Below are positions 23,001 through 34,200 of a stretch of 64,000 nucleotides of DNA, piece after piece. A program made the position numbers and the translations under genes. The notes below the pieces were generated by a model, which searched no databases, was not told the origin of the DNA, and saw nothing but the letters and a program-made list of their open reading frames with translations. Within the stretch, counting starts at the first letter, position 1. Each line of letters opens with the position of its first letter. The stretch comes from Forficula auricularia (taxonomy: Eukaryota > Arthropoda > Insecta > Dermaptera > Forficulidae), in the NCBI GenBank assembly GCA_024734495.1, contig JALMQS010000099.1, forward strand, positions 70,995,335 through 71,059,334. Reading direction: 5' to 3'.

Positions 23001-26000
23001 GTTCATTTCTTGAAGAAGTGCATACAATCTCAGTCATATGTAAGAAAAATTATCCATAACATCTCATATTTAGTAGATGACATCATGTGATTTCTTTAGA
23101 AAATTGCTTCCATCTGCAATTTGAACTTTTAAATTAGTATATATATTTATTATCACACGACGAAGAATTGGCATCCCAAGATTAAATTTTCCATTAATAA
23201 TTAATTGATGGTGATTTTGTTCCAAATAGTTTTTCAAAAAAAATTTCAAGTAAAACCGGAAGTGGATATCTTCAATATAGCGAATGAGTCTTTTCTTAAT
23301 GTTCTTTTTCTTAATCTTTGTATTAGACTTTGGTCTATTTTTTGAATAAAATGATATATATTTTTTATTTTTGTTAATCAGGCTTTATATTAAGGCCTGT
23401 TTGGCATCTTTTTTTGGACTTCCTGGACTTTATGCACCCTGAAAGAAGGCATTCTTTTGCAACTTTGGCAATTTTTTATCTTCCTTTCATTTTCTCTCTC
23501 CGATCCAGCTAACAATATCTTCAATTCCGCTCTAAGCTGGACACTGAGGACTTTATCTCTCAGTTATTTCCCATGTATTGTCATAATTATTTTTATCTCA
23601 GTTGTTTGGGAATTGTTTTTGTCCTTGCTTCTGCAGCATATATCAACACTGCAAATGCAGGTTTTATAAATGCATATTTTGCATTCTGCAAATATATATT
23701 TGTTTTGTCATATTTGATTATGCAGACAGCCAGATATCCAGGCTTCTTTAGTCACTTGCATTTTCCTTTTGCTTCAGGTTTTCTAAATCATGCCCCATAA
23801 AAGCTCAATGAGTTGAGGTCAGAAGGTTGAAATGGTCTTGGCAAAACGATATTGTTTTCCTCGACTATTCATTCATTACACGAGCCTTGTGAGAACGTTA
23901 GCTGAAAAATCAAGAGAGGGCCAAAATTTTGGACAACGGGATAGAAGGTGGAAAACTTTCTCATAGTATTAGATGCTGTTCAGTGAAGCAAACAAGACAT
24001 TTCCAAGGCCAAGGTTTGAACTGTAATATATCAGTACATGATGAAAGAATGGAGGCTGATTTTCTGAAAAGTACGATTAACAGCATCCAATAATAGGCCA
24101 GGCGCGGATCCAGACCTCTGATTTGGGGGGGGGTCGGCAGCCACTGAGTTTTACTCCCCCCCCCCTTAATGAAAAATGGATCCTATCTCAAACTGTGACT
24201 GTGAACAATGTGTGACAGCCTATCCATGTTGGGCGTCTCTGTCGCATCTGACCTGTCTTGGAATGAACACATCTCCTCTGTGGCGAAATCTGCAGTAAGG
24301 AAGATTGGCTTCTTATTCAGGTCCAAGCGATTTTACAAACCCCCACAACTTCTCACCATCTACAAGGCCCAAATCCGCCCCTGTCTCGAATACGGCTCTC
24401 ATCTATGGAGAGGAGCCTCAAAATATTCTCTTGCTACCCTGGATGCAATTCAGAAACGAGCCGTCAGACTAATTGACGATTCTACCCTCACCGACTACCT
24501 CGACTCGCTGGCTCATCGAAGAAATGTCTCTGCCCTTTCCCTTTTCTATAGATACTATCACGGCAGGTGCTCTGATGAGATAAAATCAATAATTCCCCCC
24601 AAAGCATGCTTTGCACGTAGCACGCGTTTTGCCGACTTCCAACACTCTTTAGCGGTCAAATTAGAAAAGTGCCGGACCACTTCATTCGCCAATACATATA
24701 TCCCCATGACTTCAAGGAACTGGAACTCTCTCCCAGCCTCCATCTTTCCCAGCACCTATAATCTTCAAACCTTCAAAACCGGGGTGCATAGACACCTAAG
24801 TCTACACCCTCTCACTTAATCAACTTTCCCTTCTCTTCGGTAATGCAAGGGTCTTTCGAGATCCATAGGAGCTGCATCTTTACTGGTGCACCCCTTCTTG
24901 CATTCGATTGCATTAAAAAAAAAAAAACTAAATAAAAAGGAGCATTATATTTTTAAATTTTTATATGGAACTAGTTGTTCAATTGAACTATATAGTTCAG
25001 GGGTGGCCGATGTATCTGCTTTTTATCTAGAAAGTGTGTCGAATTGTCCAAGTGGGGGGGGGGGGGGGCGTTTCTGACCCCCCCCACACACACACACACA
25101 TAGAACTTTATATTCAATTTTAAAATTTAATGTTATAAAAAATTTTTTAAATAAACATAAAAAATGTTGATCTCCAATGCTTTAGGTGGGGGGGGTCCGC
25201 CCCCATCCCCCCCCTGGATCCGCGCATGTAATAGGCTCAAATTTTGCAAATAGTGATCCATACTTTCTCCAAAATTTCAGCCCTAACGTGATTTTTTTGC
25301 AGGACAATCAACTAAGGCCTCACATGGCTTATGCGGTACTTGAATAATCAAGCTAAAGCAATATTGTCAAGGCCTGCTCATCTCCCGATCTCAACTCTGT
25401 TTTTGTTTTTGTTTTTTACATAGGGAAAGTGGTGTAGGTTTTAGGTGAATTAATTAATAAAGTAAAGGGAGTGTAGTTTCATAGTGAATGAAATAAAACT
25501 CCGATGTTTGGGGAAGCTTCAAAGAAGGCTCACTCAAAATTTCCTGAGAGTAGAGGGAAACAAGTTCATCAATAACTAATGGATAATTTAATTTTAAGTA
25601 TACAAAGACGTTAGTTGTAACGTTTTAGTAAATGCAAGAGGACATGTGTTTTGTAAATTTCTTTATATACAAGTACCAGTATATAATGTCCTTTAGCTTT
25701 TAAAAGTGAAATTCATTTTTCCTCTTACTTCCTTTCTTAAATTTGATTTTTCCATACATGATTCTAGAATATTTACTCAATAAAATAAGTGCTCATTTTT
25801 TTAAAATGGACATACAATGATACAATCACCAGACATTCACAAAAATATCCTGTCCTCTGGGCTTTGACCACTCTTATAACATATTTAAATTTGTATTTTA
25901 CCAACTCAATTAGTAGTTTCCCATTGCCACATCCAATATCTAAAAGAGTGTCAGATTTAGAAACTGACTCGGACGAGTTTAACCATCTAGAAATTATTAA

Positions 26001-26290
26001 AACTTAAAGAATGCATTTTTTTAAATTAAATGAATAGTATATGTCTAAAATCATTACCTTGTTATTCTATGAATACTTTCTTCTCCAAACCAATTTTCGC
26101 CTTCATCGCCATGATCTTTAAAATTTTCAATCTCTTGGGAATAAATTTTATCCCAGCTTTAAAAAATAAATCATTATTCTTTTTTATTTTTTAATGAATA
26201 AATATTTTTTATTACCTATTTTCTTCGTATAACTTACTATTCTTTAGTACCCAATTCTGAAGGATTTAATTCTGAATCTTCTAAGGACAT
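17023..26290 (-). CDS. EEF1AKMT2: eEF1A lysine methyltransferase 2 (METTL10 family)
   Basis: Predicted SAM-dependent methyltransferase that methylates a lysine of elongation factor 1A in the cytosol. Five exons on the minus strand: 26238-26290 (ATG at 26290), 26058-26156, 25902-25986, 17185-17527 and 17023-17117 (TAA 17023-17025). Phases join exactly and give 224 residues, close to family length. Landmarks in order: [18 protein letters not shown] (family LGTREHWD), [14 protein letters not shown]-binding motif [48 protein letters not shown] and C-terminal [18 protein letters not shown]. All family motifs are intact. The intron between 17528 and 25901 is 8.4 kb, swollen by a gypsy element and other insertions, all outside the exons. 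The gene is head-to-head with MAK (start 28201), with 1.9 kb between. Confidence 0.93.
17692..17900 (-). repeat. Gypsy 3' LTR
   Basis: 209 bp; on the minus strand starts TGTAGTGGGCAGCAC. Identical by eye to 21854-22062. Confidence 0.9.
17959..19566 (-). CDS. Gypsy RNase H remainder and integrase part of Pol
   Basis: 535 codons. Starts in RNase H ([20 protein letters not shown], then FTDQKPL), followed by the integrase zinc-binding region ([10 protein letters not shown] ... ACLQCQ) and catalytic core: HIDIVGPLP (first D), [10 protein letters not shown] (second D) and a Glu in the NGLVERFHR block. The C-terminal region has proline/threonine-rich tail ending EFPDYQVY. Intact apart from the upstream frameshift. 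Confidence 0.9.
   Translation of the reverse strand: MAFFSRKMSPTQQKYSAYDRELLAIYESIKHFRHMVEGKHFTIFTDQKPLTFAFRLKTDQCSPRQFNHLDYIGQFSTDIRHISGRDNIVADTLSRIEAITQPIDFAELARSQLQDEELRQLQNQATALRLEKKAMPGLDVEVICDTSAGRPRPFVTEPFRRGVFDTLHSLSHPGIKASTKLVSYRFVWPGIKKDCRTWTRACLQCQTAKVNRHTVTPVGQFPVTAARFQHVHIDIVGPLPSSAGFSYLVTAVDRFTRWPEAFPVQDITAETVAKALLNGWIARFGCPETITTDQGRQFESDLFRKLGDFCGFRRSRTTAYHPASNGLVERFHRTLKASLMCHGNKWTDSLPLVLLGIRAAFKEDLQASSAELVYGEPLRVPGEFFVSDPSGQPEHQLLIRELREGMNRLRPVPGTKHREDRTFIHKALRDSTHVFIRQDVLRGALEPPYTGPYRVVSRDDKTFDVDRRGQTIKVSADRVKPAFISQESTPPPNNAPSPVTSPPSTPLPAATTSTETFTRVGRRVRAREFPDYQVY
19542..20582 (-). CDS. Gypsy reverse transcriptase part of Pol
   Basis: Reverse transcriptase copying element RNA into DNA. 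Visible motifs in order: [67 protein letters not shown] (YLDD catalytic box) and FLGYRIS, then the start of RNase H ([15 protein letters not shown]). The frame leaves the RNase H frame within the G run near 19580, where a net loss of one base explains the shift. Without correction the protein would end early at 19542. Confidence 0.9.
   Translation of the reverse strand: MSHGTKHYIRTTPGQPVNARPRRLAPDRLKIAKKEFEEMIRAGTARPSDSPWSSPLHMVPKKEGWRPCGDYRSLNSRTIPDRYPVRHILDYAHYLAGCTVFSTIDLVRAYHQIPVRREDIPKTALTTPFGLYEFPFMSFGLRNAAQTFQRFIDEALRGLEFCFAYLDDILIFSTSPEEHRKHLRQLFQRLTEYGIVVNPTKCVLEAPEVTFLGYRISAEGSRPLEDRIATLQAWTPPKTIRELRRFLGMINFYRRFLPGAADTQAPLHALLSGPKMKPSTPVTWTDELLRSFNECKANLGRATLLSHPEQSANLSVSTDASATAIGAVLHQRARGPGNLWHSFPGK
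20579..21151 (-). CDS. Gypsy aspartic protease part of Pol
   Basis: Retroviral-type aspartic protease that matures Gag-Pol. Contains [15 protein letters not shown] with the DTGS active site and the later [15 protein letters not shown] flap/hydrophobic block. The frame ends in TGA at 20579-20581, one base off the reverse transcriptase frame; the RT frame reads through with GTG at 20582. Either a second programmed frameshift or, more likely, a single-base change. Confidence 0.85.
   Translation of the reverse strand: MLVPPRVWQKRSQLQTALCIQGTGKLQRRSVAAATDCKSSGSRLYITEKNSKVRFLVDTGSDLCVYPRKALPGRRKRVDYDLIAANGTTIHTYGWISLALDIGLERILKWRFVIADVESAIIGIDFLGFYGLLVDPRHGRIIDNKAALSAKCEPTDAQTPSVKMILEDPTGHDVFREFPDVVRPAGSPAR
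21058..21816 (-). CDS. Gypsy Gag polyprotein
   Basis: Capsid/nucleocapsid protein that packages element RNA. About 250 residues from ATG at 21816 ([14 protein letters not shown]); the same frame is open to an ATG at 21882 inside the LTR, but the internal ATG fits gag starts better. The capsid part contains [10 protein letters not shown] and [17 protein letters not shown]-terminal zinc knuckle reads [18 protein letters not shown]. It overlaps the protease frame by about 94 nt, so Pol would need a ribosomal frameshift. No internal stop. Confidence 0.85.
   Translation of the reverse strand: MEVNRIGAKLPALWTERPDLWFKHVEAQFNLAKVTTEETKFHHVVASLDQQQAIKVCEIISNPPTTNQYQELKNELLKKLTPSNEERRRRLMAGEEIGDRKPSEFREHMLALAPDTWPEDLLKSLWSSQLPRAIRTALLTRPDLNWKETAEIADSIAEAVPEVSAHAIEQPTPTSSALERQIEELSQQVAAINSNNLNKSAPAQQRTWKTDDRHSRDINPEVCWFHREFGKNARNCRQPCAFKAQGNYKGGQ
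21854..22062 (-). repeat. Gypsy 5' LTR
   Basis: 209 bp, matching the 3' LTR base for base as far as I can compare. Contains a TATA-like AT-rich core (ATATTATATAAATACTT on the + strand). Confidence 0.9.
22329..22648. repeat. Foldback repeat with hammerhead-like core, inside a hAT element
   Basis: Arms start TTATAATATCTTGGGAAATT on the left, with the complement ending near 22648. Both arms contain GACGAAACGTCC (on the - strand left, + strand right). Only the left arm keeps the CTGAAGA segment. Confidence 0.75.
22383..22430 (-). ncRNA. Hammerhead-like core (weaker helix II)
   Basis: Minus strand: CTGAAGA 22422-22416, extra A, GTC...GAC helix II with an imperfect middle, GAAA 22397-22394, ACGT palindrome, C at H17. 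AATAAG and CTTATT can pair as a distal helix I. Confidence 0.4.
23785..23900 (-). pseudogene. Tc1/mariner transposase remnant
   Basis: Minus-strand reading gives [19 protein letters not shown] followed by FYGA, resembling the ENNI..LPWPAQSPDLNPIE..WG block around the third catalytic Asp of Tc1-like transposases, with at least one stop just upstream. Short and decayed. Confidence 0.4.
24099..25228. mobile_element. hAT-like element interrupted by a non-LTR fragment
   Basis: Ends CAGGCGCGGATCCAG and CTGGATCCGCGCATG with perfect 8-bp duplications TAATAGGC (24091-24098, 25229-25236). G and C runs lie near both ends. A 5'-truncated jockey-like element (24205-24927) occupies its middle. Confidence 0.7.
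24205..24927 (+). pseudogene. 5'-truncated jockey-like non-LTR element, RT C-terminus
   Basis: About 203 codons without a stop from 24208 to 24819: [23 protein letters not shown]-type [31 protein letters not shown], then [18 protein letters not shown] and [15 protein letters not shown]. This is the C-terminal part of ORF2 of jockey/CR1-type elements. The polymerase core is missing. A short 3' UTR and an A run (24915-24927) mark the 3' end. The intact frame suggests a fairly recent insertion. Related decayed copies lie at 30190-31840 and 56795-60322. Confidence 0.8.
25303..25400 (+). pseudogene. Tc1-like transposase remnant
   Basis: Reads [15 protein letters not shown], then (after a stop) [13 protein letters not shown], reminiscent of the QDNA..H.A block and the following LPWPA.SPDL block of Tc1-like transposases. 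Frames are broken. Confidence 0.35.
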
Positions 26291-28200
26291 TATTGGTCTA
26301 TTACTTAAATAGATACAGACAAAAATAAATAAATAATTAAATTGTCAGTTCATTTATTCGAAAATAAATATATATCAAAAATATTTATAGAGGTTATATT
26401 TTGTACAATACAATTCATAATTATCCCGCTATTTTCAATTCAAGGTTCGAATAAACATTTCGTTTTAAAAAAATTAAATTAATTTTTAAATTTAAAATAA
26501 TAATAATAAATTTATTGAACCAATTTTATTACATGAAATAAAGTTTACATTGAATTTGAGGCTTCGACTTCGGAGATTACTTCCCCACTATCGACTGTAG
26601 TTGGTCTTCTTGAGCTTTCGATAATCTTTTTAGTCCTTGTTTTTAATAAGAGGAAAAAATTAATTAAATAAAAAATCTCTTTGCCATCTTGATCTCAAAT
26701 TCATTTCTTTCTCAATCAATCTTAAATTTAAAATTTTTATTAAATTGTTAAATTGTGAAAGGCCGCTCCTAAAACATTCGCGGGATCCGAGCAAAATTAA
26801 AATGAGGAGTCTTCACAACAAATACTTATAGATAATGAGTTTTCGAAATATTATTTTCTATAGCTTATTTTGATTTTCAAGTAGTGTATTTTATGCTAAT
26901 AAATAAATATTTTCTTATAAAATAAAATTTCTAACACCAACAGTGTTAAACACGTTTTAACCTTGGGGTCCGTTGTAATTGCCCCGGTCGTTCACCCGTG
27001 CCTAAGGCCGGTTCTGAAATTGTGCATAATTTTTATATAAAGAAAAAAGAATGAGAAATAAGAACTTTTCTCGGTTTTCGAAAACCTATAGGAACAAAAA
27101 TAGATTTAGGTACTGTATATAAAAATAATATAAAATAAACATTAAAAAAAATTTCCCCACAAGTTTTAATTCATAAATTCTTCTTTTTCAAGTGCTATAC
27201 TCGATTCAGAGCATCGACGGCTACAATGGTGAGTATCCTCTCCCCCAGGAAAATTACAATGGAGAGGATACTCACCATTGTAGCCGTCGGGTGGTTTCCT
27301 ATTGCCTTCCTCTGATTTTAGTTCAAACAAAAATAATTTTTCTTAATTTAAAAAAAATTTATCCACAAATATGTAAAATAAAAATTTAATTTAATTACAC
27401 AAATCGGAAAGATATTAATTAGGTGGCTTAAAAAAAGGCAGGCAAACTAAATATGCAATTCCATAAAAATCCTGCGGTTATAACCAATAAGCTGAAATTT
27501 TTTGCTCAAAATTTTTAATTAATAAGTTTGATATTTGTGCCAAATTTCAGCTCTCTAGATCAAAGTATTCGGCGTTAAAAAAAACTGCCAATTAAGCAAA
27601 ATATGCAGAGAGCGTACCGAGTTTTAAAAAAGTTTTCACTTTTTACTTTACTTTTATATAAAATAAAAGTTCGGTCTAAATTATTTATTAAGATTATAAA
27701 ATAAGAAATAAATACAGATAATAAAATTGTTTTGTTTTCTCGTGTGTAATTAAAGTAATCTTTTATTTGGCTAATTAAGTATCGAATAGAATTAAATTAA
27801 AAAATATACAAATTTTATAGTAAGTTCTTTATTATCCGTTTCTTCCATATTCTTTATTCTTAATAATTTAACTAGGGAGAAGTCGATTGAGGTGGCAATT
27901 CATTAAAATATCTCCCTGGCAACCGTTTGCTTACATATACACAAACTACTAAAATGTTTATTACGTTACAAGTTTGCCCTTGACTCCTCGGCTAGAGAAG
28001 GACTTTTCAAAGTAAAATCAATAGATCATAGAAAAGGTAGCTTTAGTCACGGGTATATTATTCACTTATATACTTGAACAATAAGATTTTTTAAATAAAT
28101 TTTACTAAACACTACTCATGTTGTTTTATATTTATTAGATTATTATGAATGAGCGAAGTTACATTGCATTTTAATGTCGTCGACTATCGGATCTCCTGCG
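26291..28200. other. Intergenic region between divergent EEF1AKMT2 and MAK
   Basis: 1.9 kb between start codons, so promoters for both genes should lie here, but no clear TATA or other element stands out. It holds a perfect hairpin (27215-27289) and, on the minus strand around 27430-27640, a copy of a dispersed repeat. The rest is AT-rich. Confidence 0.5.
27215..27289. repeat. Perfect 29-bp hairpin
   Basis: Arms 27215-27243 and 27261-27289 are exact reverse complements (start CGACGGCTACAATGGTGAGT) separated by a 17-nt loop. Flanks do not pair. Size resembles a precursor hairpin of a small RNA, or a young minimal palindrome; no other copy is seen in the window. Confidence 0.7.
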
Positions 28201-31200
28201 ATGAACAGGTACATCACGTTGAACCAACTCGGGGATGGCACGTATGGATCAGTTGTCTTGGGCCAAAGAGTGGACACTGGAGAAAAAGTGGCTATTAAAA
28301 GGTAAAAATATTTATCCACCCATCTTTGGATATAATTTATATTTGTCATAATCAGTGCACCTTTGGGCAAGGACTAACATGGCCTCATTGAAATTTAATT
28401 CCCCATTAATTTACAGCACGCTATCTACAGCATACTAAAATTAGACTTAATATATGTGTTTCAACCTTTTTATTTGGATATTATTTTTACATATATATTG
28501 TTTATAGGAGAAATTTTCAAAAATAGCAATTGGAGAAAGAAGATAATTTTTTCGAGACTCGGAACTCTTTCTGCAAATTTTAGTGATTTGGCAATTTTTT
28601 GTCAGTGAACAGTTTGAGATAGAAAATTTAAACTTAATATAGAGGTGTAGTTTATTAATACAAACTTGTATGACGAATTTTAGCTCATTAGTTATACAGC
28701 CGTTCTATAGCTGCAAAAATGATTTATTTATTTATTTTTGAATCGTAAGTTCTGAATATAGAAAACTCAAAATCTAATTAGTTTGTTTTGGAAATTCAAC
28801 TATTTTAGCACCAGAACTAACTTTATTCGACTTTCAGTTTTTGAGTTTATCGTGGGTATCAGAATTCATGCAAACACACAAATAGACAAAATCAAATTTC
28901 AAAATGATTTTTAATCCATGTTTCAAAATAACATTTCTAAAGACGAATGAGGAAAAAATTATAATTATATTGATCGTACTCAGTGGCTCTTTTCGAAAAG
29001 ACCAACCACACCCTAATGAAATTTAATTTTTCATCAATTTACATCACGTTCTAATCTAAAAAAAATATCTAAAATAATTAGACGATTTTTCTATATTTAT
29101 TACTTTATTTTGTTTTATATTTTTCTTAAATTATTGATAAAAATGTTATAAAAATTTACACGCGGATGCTGGGTAATTTTTCCTTGAATCTATTTTACAA
29201 GTCTCCGATCTGATTTTTTCTTTTTTAATGAATAACATACAAGAAAGCGGATTAACTCCGTGATTCTTCCAAATTATATAAATGATATAAAGAGTGAATC
29301 TCCTTTAATTCATTTTATGGAAACTCGACGATAAAACCCTCTCAAAAAATAGGTTTAGGTTTTCTACACTGATGGTCTAATATCTAGACGCCTGATAGAA
29401 AACTTCCAGACGGCTAGATTATCTAGTTTAAAATATAGTATCGCTATAGAAGACTAGTTTAGGATTAAGATTTGAAATCATTAAATGAATAACAAGGTTT
29501 TGGTTTTTAAAGTTTTCCCTCAAAGTAATTAATGTCCATTACTTGATATAAATATATGGGCTTGAGAAGGGAGAGTGATTCATTTGATTTTTAAGTTATA
29601 TTAAAATTGCATTAGAAGTTTTTTTTACTTCAGGAACAAAGTCCATTTAGTCAGTGTGATAATAATATTTTATTTTTATGTTGTGTAAACTGTAAATTGG
29701 TATAGTGGTCAGATTATAGCCGGTGACATATTTGCAACGAGCCGAGCTTGAGCCCGAGTCTCCTGTTCAGCAAGCTAGCTAGGTCTCACACACTGGACCA
29801 ACTTGCAGGACCGTGCCGACCGAGGGGTGATCCGCGATTGGAAGTAGGTGTACACCTCTTTGGAAGTATTTTGGAAGTACTTGGAAATATTTGGAAGTAC
29901 TTGGAAATATTTGAAAGTATTTGGAAATATTTGGAAGTGCTTGGAAATATTTGGAAGTACAAGTGGAAGTAGGTGTGCAGCATATTAGGTCGCGGTTCAC
30001 CCCTCGGTGCCGACCCTCTGCAGCAATGACATACTATTGTCAACCACCCAGGACGATCTAGTCTTCAGGAACAATAATTTGTTTTTTTGGAAGTGACTAA
30101 CTAAAAATTTATAAATAAATAATATATAGTACTACTAATTTTGTGTGTCTACTTCAAACTTAAAATTTTATGGTTTATATATTATCATCAACGAGCAAGT
30201 ACTTCGGCTCTTAGAATCAAATAAATTAATCCACGACAGACAATACGGCTTCAGACAGTATAGATCTGTATTCTAGCATATCGACGCCTTAGAGAGTAAA
30301 CCTGCTAACTCACAACAAGGAAATTTTACAGGGCAGAGAAAAATCAAACAAAATTTAATATTGTTGTTATGGAAAAAATTATTTTTCACATTTTTTTTCT
30401 ACAACTTACGATCGTACTTTTAAGTAGCAGTTTTACTTGGACGATGCTGCATCTCTTTTTCTTTCGAACGGTATTAATTTGTCATATATGATAAAAAATG
30501 GAGTTAGCAGCTTTACACTCTAAGCCGACTATATGTAATTTATATTTTATATAAAGGCCTGTAAAGAAACTTTCGCGGTATCTCAAGATGTCTTAAAGGT
30601 CTTGATTTGGTCAAAATCTTCTACCCATTATGGGCGCCCTTTGCCTTACCAGAAGGCTCTGCAAGTGGTTTGAAAATTTTCCCTAAAACCTTCCCAAGTA
30701 CATATTAAGATGGTGGTTGATGGAATATCTCCCTTCTATACTAATGCTGTAGCTCCTTGAGGGTCAGTTATTTCCACTCACTATTTATTATTCATATCAA
30801 TGACCTCCAATCCACTTATTGTTTGTTACATTAACGGCATATGCACTTCATAATGTTTAATATTTCAAGACAAAAGCTTTGACTTTGTTTCTTCAATTAA
30901 TCTAGATTTGTGCACTCTTAAAAATTGGAGATCTCGTTAATTGTGTTAACTTTAATGCTGTCTAATATCAAGGTGGGTCGATTTAGGAACCTTCCAGATA
31001 TTTCTTTTGAATTTTGTGATAATATAGCAATATTGGGTGTCACTCTATTTTCTGACCTCTCTTGGAATGACTAGATTACTTCTGAAGCAAAACTGCATGG
31101 AACCTTGGCTTTCTATTCCGATCCAGACCCTATTTTATGCCCATTCAATTTCTTACACCCTAAACAAGGCTCAAATCAAATTCGGACCCCTCTTGAATAT

Positions 31201-34200
31201 GACGCTTATGGCGCCTCCAAAAGCATTCTCTTACTGACCTGGATGTAATTCAAAAGAGAGCAATAAAAAACTATTAGAGATCCAGCCAATTTTAGCTCAC
31301 TGTATTTCTTTACTATAAGAGCCTGTGCCCTTTCCCTGAGTTGTAAATAGTAGTTTGTTCAAATTAAATAAATTCAATAATCCAACCTAAAGCCTCTCAC
31401 TTGTAAGAAACACATCGTCGCCTTAGAGTGTAAACCTGCTAACTCACAAAAAAAGAAATTTTACAGGGCAGAGAAAAAAACAAACAAAATTTAATATTGT
31501 TGTTTAGAAAGAAACAATTTTTCACATTTTTTTTTACAACTTACGATCGTAATTTTAAGTAGCAGTTTTAGTTGGACAATGCTGCATCTCTTTTTCTTTC
31601 GAACGGTATTAATATAATATGTCATAGGTATATGATAAAAAATGGATTTAGCAGGTTTACACTCTAAGGCGACGACATGATTTTTGAACGTTCAACATTC
31701 CTTTGCTGTCAAATTAGATAAAAAATTAAAAATCGAACTAATGCATTCGTCAACTTTTGTTTATCCTTATGTCTTCTGGAGACTGAACTCAATTTCACCC
31801 TCTGTCTTTCCCGTTATCGTGTATTTTTATTTTAATCAATAATAATGTTTCTTTGACTACAGAATGAAAAAAAAATATTATTCTTGGGATGAAGCAATGA
31901 ATCTAAGAGAAGTAAAATCATTAAAGAAATTGAGCCATGCAAATGTAGTGAAATTAAAAGAAGTAATTCGAGAAAATGATACCCTATATTTTGTATTTGA
32001 ATATATGAAAGAGAATCTCTATCAACTAATAAAAGACAGGTAAGATTTTTAAATTACATAATCATGAAATTTAAATAATTTTTGAATTGATTTTTTTAAA
32101 ATAAATTTAGAGAAAAATTATTTCCTGAATCTGTAATAAGGAATATGTTATATCAAGTACTTCAAGGTTTAGCCTTTATGCATAGACATGGATTTTTTCA
32201 TAGAGATATGAAACCTGAAAATCTATTATGTATGGGCCCGGAATTGATCAAAATAGCAGATTTCGGCCTCGCAAGAGAAATTCGCTCTCGGCCTCCATTT
32301 ACAGACTATGTATCAACAAGATGGTAATAAAATATAGAATACACATTTTTGATTTTAATAGAAAAAAATATTTTAATTATTTAAATTATTTTTTTGGCGC
32401 TTACGAATTTCTAAGCACATTTACTAGTAGTAAGTAGATCAAATTTATCAAAGCCCTGATATTAAATATATAAACATGAAACAGGTTTTTTAAGGGCTTA
32501 TCTAGTGGTTTAAATAATCCATATTTATTTTAGGTTAAAAATAAAATAAAATGAGAGAGTCTTCTGTTTTTTAAATAAAATAATTTTTAATTCAACTAAT
32601 AATAATCCATATTTACTAGAGACTATTCTACTAAAATTATGAATAACTAACGGGTTCCTTTTCTACTTCCTATTTCCTAGTGCAGAAGGTTTAGTTTAGA
32701 TTAATAATTTAAAATTATTTCAAATATGATCTCTTTTAAAAGAAGATTGATTAACAATTTTAAATTAATTTATTATAACATTTTTAAATACTTACTAAAA
32801 TATTTTTCAGGTATAGAGCACCGGAAGTACTTTTACATTCTACAAATTATAATAGTCCAATTGATATATGGGCTGTTGGCTGTATAATGGCTGAATTATA
32901 TACTTTTCGACCCTTATTTCCTGGAAATAGTGAAATAGATGAAATCTTTAAAATATGTTCCATTTTGGGAACCCCAAATAAAAGTGAATGGCCTGAAGGA
33001 TATCAACTAGCCGCAGCAATGAACTTTAAATTTCCTTATTTTGCCCAGACACCATTAACAACAATAGTTCCTAATGCTAGTGTTGAAGGAATGAAACTAA
33101 TGGAATCAATGTTGAGTTGGAATCCAATACGAAGACCTACAGCTCAACAAGCTCTCAGGTGAAATATATACAATAAAAAAATTGCCACTAATATGCTACG
33201 GTAAGCAAATTTTCATCAATGAGTAGAATTAAAAACGCCTCGACATATCCAGGGGAAGGCAGCAGAAAATCATTCAATAAACAAATTCCTACGAGGGGAG
33301 AGAATATTTTCGATAATAATCGTCAACACTCGAAGCAGCATAAGATAAAGAAGAAAAATGTTTTTAATTTTTTATGTATCATATTAACTTTGGTTGTTAT
33401 GGTTGAAAGGTTTTGTGTACGTGTAAAATTACAATTAATTAAAATTTTCCATTAAGGGGTACACTGGTGCACGTACAAGATACGTCCAGGAAGTAAGAGT
33501 CTGAGCCTTTGACGCTCAAAGGGAATTTTTTTTAACAAAGTTCAAAGTTGGCAGCAGCTTTTATTTCATTAAAAATCTGGAACGTCGCGTTTCCCTTCGT
33601 GAAAAGGTATCGGATTACGCTCTCCTCCCTTCGTAGTTGGCGGAATACGCAATCGAGATGCTCATTTCAATACCACATTACATTCAGAGTTTTCAACTGA
33701 CTGAAACAAACGAGCACGCATTCTTCTCCTAAGAACTTGCCCTTGGGTGGAGTGCTGCCAGCTATTCCCTCTTAACTTCAGAGGCTCAGTACAAGTATAA
33801 CTCGTACATACTTTAATTTTATATTTATATCTTGGGAATCTTTAACCTGAAAAACTTTACATTTAATTTATTTTTATTCTCTTATATATAATAGAATAAA
33901 TATAGTAGATTATATCTTTAATTAAAATATTGTATATAATTTTAATATTTTATTCATTAGATATCATTTATCATCTTAGGCTTTCCACTAAGCACTCACG
34001 CTCATGACCACGGGTTTTCCCGTTCCACTAGCTTGTGAGCGTTCCAATCATAAACGCAAGTGGAATGGATTATGGAATTTCTCAACGTCTACTTCGACCC
34101 ACCTCTTTAGATGGGTCGTTGTGAGCTCGACGTGGGCGAGAATAATGACGTTTTCTGCGTGACCACAACGACCGTGGTCGTCATGTGGAACGGCTGAAGG

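Larger units (their letters stand above)
30190..31840 (+). pseudogene. Decayed jockey-like RT copy with two MITE insertions
   Basis: Fragments of one reverse transcriptase, in order and on one strand: [15 protein letters not shown] (30205-30260), then [12 protein letters not shown] with GSVIS (30725-30780), [18 protein letters not shown] (31020-31065), and after 31674 [11 protein letters not shown] and [15 protein letters not shown]. Several stops and frameshifts. Two related short elements (30281-30529 and 31416-31674) split it. Confidence 0.6.

Noticed and set aside
29748..30043. Three overlapping frames with [15 protein letters not shown] repeats
   Set aside because: They translate the GGAAGTA minisatellite of a short mobile element, in both directions.
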